Shown here piece by piece: positions 56,864-64,000 of a stretch of 64,000 nucleotides of DNA. The translations under genes were made by a program, and so were the position numbers. Every line of letters begins with the position of its first letter. Positions within the stretch are counted from its first letter, which is position 1. This stretch comes from Boswellia sacra. Its lineage: Eukaryota; Streptophyta; Magnoliopsida; Sapindales; Burseraceae. The notes beneath the pieces are model-generated. The model searched no databases. It saw only the letters and a list, made by a program, of their open reading frames with translations, and was not told the DNA's origin. The stretch is from NCBI GenBank assembly GCA_013180625.2, contig SNVD02010093.1, forward strand, positions 62,001 to 126,000, given 5' to 3'.

Positions 56864-56876
56864 TGGTATCAGAGCA
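56864..56876 (+). other. Primer-binding site (tRNA-Met type)
   Basis: TGGTATCAGAGCA, just downstream of the 5' LTR. Confidence 0.9.
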
Positions 56877-56924
56877 GGTTCACTGATAGACAAGTAAAGA
56901 AAACGATCACAATAATATGCAAGG

Positions 56925-57797
56925 ATGGAGTTTATTCACAATGGAGGATCCAAAACACAACCACCTATCCTTGATGATGGTAATTACTCATATTGGAAGG
57001 TAAGAATGATGATGTATATCAAATCTCTTGATAACAGGGCATGGACTAGTGTACTTAAAGGATGGACACCGCCAACAAAGTTGAATGCTTTTGGTGATTC
57101 TAAACCAAAACCTGAGGAAGAATGGACTGATGATGAATACCGACGTTCCAGCTAGAATTCAAAGGCTCTTAACGCAATCTTTACTGCGGTAGACTTGAAC
57201 AACTTCGAACAGATTTCAAGGTGCAAAGTAGCCAAAGAAGCATGGGACATACTTGAGGTAAAACATAAAGGTATTGTATCTGTTAAAAGATCAAAATTGA
57301 TGAGACTTAATTCTCAATTTGAAAATTTAATGATGCATGAGGATGAGTCAATTTTGAAATTTTACTCTAAGATATGTCACATCACAAATTCTGCATGCAT
57401 GCTTGAAAAAACTTTCACTGATGCAGAAGTTGTTAGCAAGATAATGAGGTCTGTTTCAGATAAATTTCAACTTAAAATTTCAACCATTGAGAAAGTTAAA
57501 AACACTGATGAGATGAGGATTGATGAACTGATTGGCATTCTCCAAAACTTTGAAATCAATCAGAGTACTGGAAAGCAAAAAGGAAAAAGCATTCCATTTA
57601 ATGTGAAAACTGAAAAATCTGATAATGAAAGTAGTGATGAGCTTGATGAAACTGATTCTAAACAGATTGTTTTTCTAATAAGAAATTATGTCAAGTTCAT
57701 GAAAAAAAAAATTTCAGGAAAAAGAATCAAGGAAAGCCATCAAACTCAAGTGCAGAAAAATTCAGAAAGTTCAACAAGGAGAATGTCAAGAAGCTAA
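56925..57797 (+). pseudogene. Copia gag
   Basis: One frame from 56925 to 57797 is interrupted only by TAG at 57153-57155. It has PPILDDGNYSYWKVRMMMYI near the start (copia gag N-terminal motif), then KEAWDILEVKHKG and SKLMRLNSQFENLMMHEDES (UBN2-type gag core), and a Lys/Ser-rich tail. A frame change follows, and a degenerate zinc knuckle CYECFSYGYIQCQC appears near 57828-57870, with the His replaced by Tyr. In the family, gag forms virus-like particles that hold the RNA. Confidence 0.82.
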
Positions 57798-57799
57798 AA

Positions 57800-58672
57800 C
57801 AACCTGAAAAGAAAAAGCAAATTTAGTGTTATGAATGTTTTAGTTATGGGTATATTCAATGTCAATGTGCTAATCTCAAGAAGAAGAACAAAGGACTGAC
57901 AGTAACCTAGAGTGATGAATCAGAATCAGAGTCAGTAGATCAAGACTACATGAGCAATTTTGTCGCATTTACTGCATCTGCAACTGACAAAGGAAAGACA
58001 GTTGTGTCTGACATAACAGCAAATTGCAAGACTAGTATTGATCATTTGGATGAAGAAGAATGACTATAATACTATAAAGAGCTGCAAGGAACCTATAATG
58101 CACTCTATGGTGAATGGCTGAATCAGAATGAAGAAATTAAAACCTTGAAGAAGAAGATTGAGATGATGGAATGTGGAAAATCTCTTGCTGAAAATCATAT
58201 CACAGAACTGGAGACTGTTTTGACGAATAAAACAGCACATATTGAGAAAATCACGACAGAATTGGTTGAAAGCAAAAGGTGTGTTGACCAACTCAAAATT
58301 GGAGCAGCCAAACTTAATCAGGTCTTGAGTATTGGAAGAGACAAATCCAACAAACATGGTTAGGGATATACATAATGTAATGTTGCTTCTTCATTAAAAA
58401 TAGTCTTTGTGAAAGCTTCAACTTCAGTTAAAAATTTTGAACTTAACTCTTTAAAGTCAAGTTCTAACACCAAGAGTAATAAGACATTTGTTTCTCCTCT
58501 GAGTTCCTTCAAATCCAGTCCTGAAAAGGTAAGGAAATTCATTCCTACTTAATCATTAGGAATGAATTTCAAACTAATGATTTAAATTGTTAAATCTTTT
58601 GCATAAAAGATCAAAAAAGTTCAAACTATTACCAAAATCGCGACTGTAGTGGGTTAAGAAAGACAAGACAGT
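57800..58672 (+). pseudogene. Gag-pol linker with coiled-coil region
   Basis: Contains the degenerate zinc knuckle, an acidic Ser/Glu stretch (SDESESESVDQDY), and a heptad-like segment at 58145-58363 (MKKKIEMMECGKSLAENHI, ETVLTNKTAHIEKITTELVE) ending LNQVLSIGRDKSNKHG and a stop. SIRE-type elements have a similar coiled coil before the protease. Several stops are present. Confidence 0.6.
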
Positions 58673-59268
58673 ATGTTATGTTGCTTTACTACACTTAATC
58701 ATGCATCTAACAATCTGTGGTATTTTGATAGTGGTTGCTCCAGGCACATGATTGGAAATAAACAGTTTTTAATAGATTTTAAAGCATGTAGGAATGGTAA
58801 TGTCACCTTTGGAGATGGAGCAAAGAGAAAGATCATTGGTAAAGGCACTTTGAATGTCAAAGGTTTACCCAATTTTCAAAATATCTTGTTGGTTGAAGAT
58901 TTGAAAGCTAATCTTATTAGTGTTAGTCAGATATGTGATGACAAGTATGTTGTTAATTTCACACAAAACAAGTATATGGTCTTAGATAATTTTGGTAAAT
59001 GCATTCTTGAAGGTAATAGATCTTTGGATAATTATTATTTGGTTAAGATTGCATTTCAAGCTAGGATTTTGGATTTAGAATTGTGGCATCGAAAATTAGG
59101 ACACTTAAATTACAAAGACTTGGTTAAGTTAACTAAGTTAGGTGCTGTAAAAGGATTTCCTAAACTTGATGACAAAGTTAATGAAATTTGTGGACCATGT
59201 CAAATGGAAAACAAATTAGAAGTTAACACAAATCGAATCCACATCTTAGTACATCCAAAATACTTGAT
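58673..59268 (+). pseudogene. Copia protease and GAG-pre-integrase region
   Basis: WYFDSGCSRHMIGNKQFLID carries the aspartic protease D-S-G motif. FQNILLVEDLKANLISVSQI follows, then the integrase zinc-binding part LWHRKLGHLN with CGPCQ (HHCC pattern). The nominal frame runs to 59467, but true homology leaves it near 59220-59270, where integrase continues in another frame, so a frameshift lies there. Confidence 0.82.
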
Positions 59269-60092
59269 TTGCTTCACATGGATCTTATGGGTCCTATGCA
59301 AATTGAAAGCATTACAGATAAGAGATATATATTTGTTTATGTGGATGATTTTTCTAGATATACTTGGGTTGACTTCATTAAAGAAAAATTTGACACTTTT
59401 GAGGCTTTCAGGAATCTTTGTGTTAAGCTTAAAAATGAGCAAAATAGGAACATTGGAAGGATTGTGAGAATAAGAAGTGATCATGGAAAGGAATTTGAAA
59501 ATGTTAGCTATATTGACTCTTGCAAATACCATGGAATTGATCATGAATTTTTAGCTCCCAAGACCCTTGAACACAATGGATTGCGGAAAGGAAGAATAGG
59601 ACTCTTCAAGAGATGGCAAGAGTGATGCTCAATAGCAAGAAGTTAACAAAAAGGCTATAGACTAAAGCAATAAGCACTACTTGTTATATTTCAAATAGAG
59701 TTTTGCTTAGACTTGGCACTAACCAGATACCTTATGAAATTTTGAAAGGTAAAAAACCTAATTTGAAATATTTTCATATCTTTAAATGCAGGTGTTACAT
59801 CTTAAATGATAGAGAGCAGTTAGAAAAATTAGATCCAAGGAGTGATGAAGGAGTCTTTATGAGATATGCTCAAAATAGCAAAGCATTTCGAATTTACAAT
59901 CTGAGAACTGAGGCAGTCATGGAATCTACAAACATAGTATTTGATGATCTTGATAATTATGCAAAGTACTCACAAGAGAAAAGCATTACCAGCTTCACAG
60001 AAGATACAGAAAAATCAGATTCAGATAGCAACAAAAAGGAAGATACTGTTATGAAAGAGGAAACGACGATTGTTACACCAGACATACAGTAA
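59269..60092 (+). pseudogene. Copia integrase
   Basis: The core begins LHMDLMGPMQIES (first catalytic Asp) and continues YIFVYVDDFSRYTWVDFIKE and IRSDHGKEFEN (second Asp). A frameshift near 59580 separates it from AERKNRTLQEMARVML (catalytic Glu). A TAG follows, then KYFHIFKCRCYILNDREQLE and DEGVFMRYAQNSKAFRIYN from the C-terminal part. Integrase inserts the cDNA into chromosomes. This copy is broken. Confidence 0.8.
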
Positions 60093-60109
60093 CATCTGAC
60101 AACTCAAAC

Positions 60110-60919
60110 TTGAACAGAAATTCAATCCGAAATGATGATGATAGAAAAGATCCTCCCACATGGATTCAGAAGGCACATCCAACAAGTTCTATCATTGGAA
60201 CACCAGATAGCATGATGAAAAACCAGAGCAAGGTAAGAAATCAAGTAAGGTTTACATGTTATGTTTCTTTAGTTGAACTGAAAAATTTGAAAGAAGCTTT
60301 AAAAGAAGAGGTGTGGATTCAAGCTATGCAAGATGAACTTAATCAGTTTAAAAGGAATGAAGTATGGGAATCAGTTCCTAGGCCAGAAAATACAAATGTC
60401 ATTAGAACTAAATGGATATTCAAAAATAAAACTAATGAAAATGGTCAAGTAGTAAAAAATAAAGCTAGGCTAGTTGCACAAGGTTACACACAAGTTAAAG
60501 GCATAGACTTTGATGAGACCTTTGTACCAGTAGCTAGACTTGAGTCAATTAGATTACTACTTACAATTGCTTGTTTACTTGATTTCAAATTGTACCAAAT
60601 GGATGTTAAAACAGCATTTTTAAATGGCTATCTCAATGAAGAAGTCTTTTTTGAATAGCCTAAGGGTTTTGAGGACCCTAAACATCCTGATTTGGTATAC
60701 AGATTACACAAAACCTTGTATGGTTTGCAACAAGCTCTTAGAGCTTGGTATGAAATGTTGACAAATTTTTTGATCAACAGAGGGATAAAAGAGGCAGCAA
60801 TGATAAGACTTTATTCATCAAACATGCACCTAACTATTTTATTGTTGCTCAAATATAAGTTGATGACATTATTTTCGGATCAATTAACAAAAGCAAAATT
60901 AATGAGTTTGCTAAGTTAA
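60110..60919 (+). pseudogene. Copia reverse transcriptase
   Basis: Contains [78 protein letters not shown] and LHKTLYGLQQALRAWYE. A TAG stands at 60656-60658, and a frameshift follows near 60800. The catalytic YVDD motif has become stop-VDD (TAA for Tyr, near 60856), followed by IIFGS, so the active site itself is interrupted. Confidence 0.85.
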
Positions 60920-61803
60920 TGCAGGAAGAGTTTGAGATGAGCATGGTAGAAGAATTAAATTTCTTTCTTGGATTACAGGTTAAGCAAATGAATGATGGGA
61001 TATTCATATCTCAATCAAAATATGCTAAAAATCTTGTAAAGAAATTTGGGCTTGAGAATGCAAAATCAATGAAAACTCCTATCAGTACTAACCTTAAACT
61101 TTTAAAAGACAATATAGGAAAAGAGGTTGATGCAAGTTTGTACAGAAGTATCATTAGTAGCCTGCTATACCTCACAGTAAGCAGACCAGATTTGTGTTTT
61201 AGTGTAGGATTTTGTGCAAGATTTGAAGCAAATCCAAAGGAATCACATCTTGCAGCAATTAAAAGAATCATCAGGTATGTTTATAAAATATATGAGTATG
61301 GAATATGGTTTTCTAAAGATACAAATGATTATCTTACAGTGTTCAGTGATGCTGATTGGGCAGGAAATGCTGATGACCCAAAAAGTACTTCGAGAGGCTG
61401 TTTTTATCTTGGTACTAACTTGGTTTCGTGGCATAGCAAAAAACAGAATTCAATTTTCTTATCTACTGCTGAAGCCAAATACATTACAGTAGGGAGTTGT
61501 TGTTCGCAACTATTGTGGATAAAGTAAATGTTGAATGATTATGGTATTGGACAAATTCCTATAACTATGTTTTGTGATAATACCAGTTCGATAAATATTT
61601 TCAAAAATTCTGTTCAACATTCTAGAACAAAACATATTGATATTAGATACCATTTTATAAGGGAATTAGTAGAATCTATGGTGATACATATTGAACACAT
61701 CTCTACTGATAGATAATTAGCTGACTTGTTCACTAAGGCATTGGCCGCAACAAGGTTTGAAAATCTAAGAAAAGCCTTAGGCATCTGTCAGTTATATGAA
61801 TGA
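60919..61803 (+). pseudogene. Copia RT connection and RNase H
   Basis: MVEELNFFLGLQVKQMNDGI, YRSIISSLLYLTVSRPDLCF, then RNase H motifs FSDADWAGNADDPKSTSRG, LSTAEAKYITVGSCC and CDNTSSINIFKNSVQHSRTK. The frame carries stops at 61525-61527 and 61714-61716, and the coding homology ends at TGA 61801-61803. RNase H removes the RNA strand during reverse transcription. Confidence 0.85.
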
Positions 61804-62595
61804 ACACAGCGTGCTGTTATGTTATTCATATCTACAGTATCATAACTTTTTCTTCTAAATTAGCATGTGTGAGCTGTGATATATAATTTGTGTGAATGAT
61901 AAAATATTGAATTAAGATACAGAGAGAGCTACCAATAAATGATGTGTGAAAGCCATCATTGAGAGTAACCTCAAGGTATCTAGGAAATATGTTGAGGTCA
62001 CCCACTCATATGAAAATGGCTACCTCTATATTATGTGAAAGCTACTGTATTAATATAGAAAAATTCACATTGAAATCAATTGTTGTGTGTATAAAAAGCA
62101 TGCTCAAGTTGATCACTCAATTGAATCAAGAATAAAAAATAGCTTCCATGTGAAAATTATACAACTCTGAAATATGCTTTCTTAGAATGATTCATATGAT
62201 AATTCAGATATTATTGTTATGTTATTGTTGACTGTGTGCTATTACATTGTTCATAACAATGTTTTTTGTGTTTATCCGTAAGTTAAGTTGCTTGTATGTC
62301 CATGTGTCAAAAATACCATGTCAGCATTATTGAATTGAGGGGGAGAAGTCTCAGTGGCGGGAATCCTAATTCTATAAGAATTCCCTATTCAAATTGGAAT
62401 CAAATTTGAAATGATGTCTTTTAATGGAAGTTATGAAACAGTTTTGGAAATAGATTTCACATTAAATTTTGTTAAAAACAAAATTCTTTTTAAAAGCAGA
62501 GTATATTTCAAAATAGGTTTAGGGCTTTTTCTATTCATACCATACTTAAACAACACCCTCTCCACTATCCTGCATCGTCCTTCTCTCTCTCTGTT
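61804..62595 (+). other. Spacer between pol and ORF3
   Basis: Non-coding. A purine-rich AATTGAGGGGGAGAAG (about 62332-62347) looks like a polypurine tract, but an ORF3 follows instead of an LTR. It may be a second, internal tract. Confidence 0.5.
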
Positions 62596-64000
62596 TTGAA
62601 AATTTGCTACAGACTACAAACCCTATCAATAGAGACCTCATCGAACTCGACAAAGACAGTCAGTTCTTCATCTTCCCCTAGTGGCTCCAGTTACAACAGG
62701 AGTGACAGCATTCAGTCATCTCTGACGCAACACACACATGCAGAGATCGCTGTCGATCCTACCATCAGTGAGGATGAGCAAGTGCCGGTAAAGAAGATAA
62801 AAGATAAAGTCAAGCCAAAGTACAACAGATTCCTCACCGCGGCTATCAAGCAGAAATTCATGAAGTACACTTCCAAGAGGAATTTGCAGATGGAGAGGCC
62901 GGTAAAACTATCAGATTTTAACACATATGGCCTTAGTGAGATGATTAAGTCTATTTACTGGATTCGAACAGTGTCAAACTTCCTACACCTTGTGAAAACT
63001 TTGATTCAGGAATTTTTTGCTAACATCACTACTGTCATTGATGATCCTAAAAGTTTTCACTATCACAAAGCTTATTATCGAGGAAAGTTTGTAAAATTCT
63101 CTCCAAATGTCATAAACACTTTTTTCGACATTCCAATAGGCTGTCTGCATTCTTTAGATGAGGAATATAACATGGCTTAAGTGGTTAAGGAATTAAATGG
63201 TCAAACAGACATTGAATGGAAACCAAGAGATGGTATCGACCAGAAATACCTTAGGAAGAAATATTGAGTGTTGTATAAGATAGCATAGTTTAATTGGTTT
63301 CCTTCTTCCCATCAAAATCAGGTTTGGGAAGACAGAGTGAAACTTCTATTTTGTTTAGGCACTAATCGACCAATTAACTTTGGTTCGTTAGCCTATAGAA
63401 CAATTGTACAAATTGGATCCTATCACTGTGATTATTACTTGCTTGTGTTTTCCTGTTTGATTCAAGGGATTCTTGCACAGAACAACATCCCCATGAGTTC
63501 TAATGAACAGACAAAAATTTTGTCTAAATCTATTACCAAGGGATTTCTTCAAAGATTGCATGACCAATCTGACTTACCTGTACCTAAACTGAAACCAAAA
63601 AGAGTCAAGAAAAATCAATTGAAAATTGTTGAAAAATAGCTTGAGTTGATCAACTCTACTTTGACAGAAATTGTGCAGGATTTGAAGGAAATCAAACTCG
63701 AGCAATCTGTTTTGGAAGCACAATTTGTAGGACACCCTCACTCCACAATGCCACAACCCATGGAAACTGAACCTGTGGTTCCCAAAAAACCAACTGAGGA
63801 AATACTTGAGGCTGATGAACTACTGGTTAAGAAAGCTGCTCAAATGCAAATAGCAAGTCATGCTGCACAATCTGCTGTTAAGACAAACAAAACAGTAAAA
63901 CAAAAGTAAAACGAAAGGATAATCAAGTCTTCTACCAAGGGATCTAGCAGGAAGGGCATGAAAAAAATTGAAGTGGTGAAGAAACCTTCTGACCAGAAGA
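62596..64000 (+). pseudogene. ORF3 / env-like region with putative plant transposon protein domain
   Basis: One reading frame runs from 62596 to the window end with stops at 63178-63180, around 63265-63290, 63637-63639 and 63907-63909. The first part is Ser/Thr-rich. It then reads YNRFLTAAIKQKFMKYTSKR, RPVKLSDFNTYGLSEMIKSI and FFANITTVIDDPKSFHYHKA, YYRGKFVKFSPNVINTFFDI. This fits the putative plant transposon protein domain found in the extra ORF of SIRE/Maximus copia elements. A Lys/Glu-rich C-terminal part follows. The function of this ORF is not established; env-like is a positional label. It continues past 64000. Confidence 0.7.

Larger units (their letters stand above)
55631..64000 (+). 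mobile_element. Ty1/copia element of SIRE/Maximus type, decayed, 3' end beyond the window
   Basis: In order: 5' LTR (left boundary uncertain) with a TATA box, tRNA-Met primer-binding site, gag, zinc knuckle, coiled-coil region, protease, integrase, reverse transcriptase, RNase H and an extra ORF after pol. Integrase before reverse transcriptase is the Ty1/copia order. A long extra ORF with the putative plant transposon protein domain after RNase H is typical of SIRE/Maximus elements. Stops and frameshifts occur in nearly every domain, including inside the reverse transcriptase catalytic motif, so the copy is dead. The 3' LTR is not in the window. Confidence 0.85.

Noticed and set aside
59200..59544. 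Minus-strand ORF of 114 codons
   Set aside because: Antisense shadow of copia integrase.
1..64000. tRNA, rRNA, CRISPR arrays or bacterial-type operons
   Set aside because: Nothing resembling these was seen; tRNA-like matches are only the retrotransposon primer-binding sites.

Overview
The window looks like nuclear DNA of a flowering plant, most likely a dicot. It is AT-rich, has no long single-exon host gene, shows spliced plant gene structure, and is packed with plant transposable elements (Ty3/gypsy, Ty1/copia, CACTA, a Mutator-like terminus pair and a hAT MITE). The species cannot be named from the sequence. No intact host gene was found. The recognisable coding sequence is either transposon protein, host gene fragments carried by transposons, or broken remnants of B3-domain transcription factor genes.

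Layout. 1.6-4.6 kb: a gag-protease-only LTR element on the minus strand with perfect TTGAT target duplications. 5.8-8.7 kb: a complete CACTA element with CCT target duplications that carries fragments of three host genes (pTAC6-like, threonine aspartase-like, SDF2-like). 9.5-22.8 kb: remnants of minus-strand B3/REM-type genes. One is split near its N-terminus by a 9.1-kb LTR element (10.97-20.06 kb) with very long LTRs (about 3.5 kb) and a non-coding interior. 25.2-31.3 kb: a minus-strand gag-only element whose right LTR is cut off and joined to a CACTA 3' end, next to a long alternating purine-pyrimidine tract. 33-38.8 kb: AT-rich non-coding sequence with dispersed repeats and another CACTA-like left end.

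38.8-50.7 kb is a nested stack. A dispersed repeat is interrupted by a Mutator-like element (about 110-bp terminal inverted repeats, 9-bp target duplication). That element holds a hAT MITE and LTR-like DNA, and the LTR-like DNA is interrupted by a 7.3-kb gag-only element (GTTGT duplication). This innermost element has no pol. It carries instead a full-length, intronless LONELY GUY (LOG)-like cytokinin-activating enzyme gene broken by one stop codon. The related element at 25-31 kb lacks LOG but holds a different, unidentified ORF just upstream, so the segment between gag and the 3' LTR differs between copies.

50.7-55.5 kb: a CACTA-like left end followed by three correctly phased exons resembling plant NUP214. 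55.6-64.0 kb: a decayed SIRE/Maximus-type copia element in plus orientation (5' LTR, PBS, gag, protease, integrase, reverse transcriptase, RNase H, then an extra ORF3/env-like region that runs off the window).

The genes do not form a working pathway. The main theme is movement and reshuffling of host gene pieces by DNA and RNA transposons. All functional names come from recognising motifs by eye; no database search was possible.
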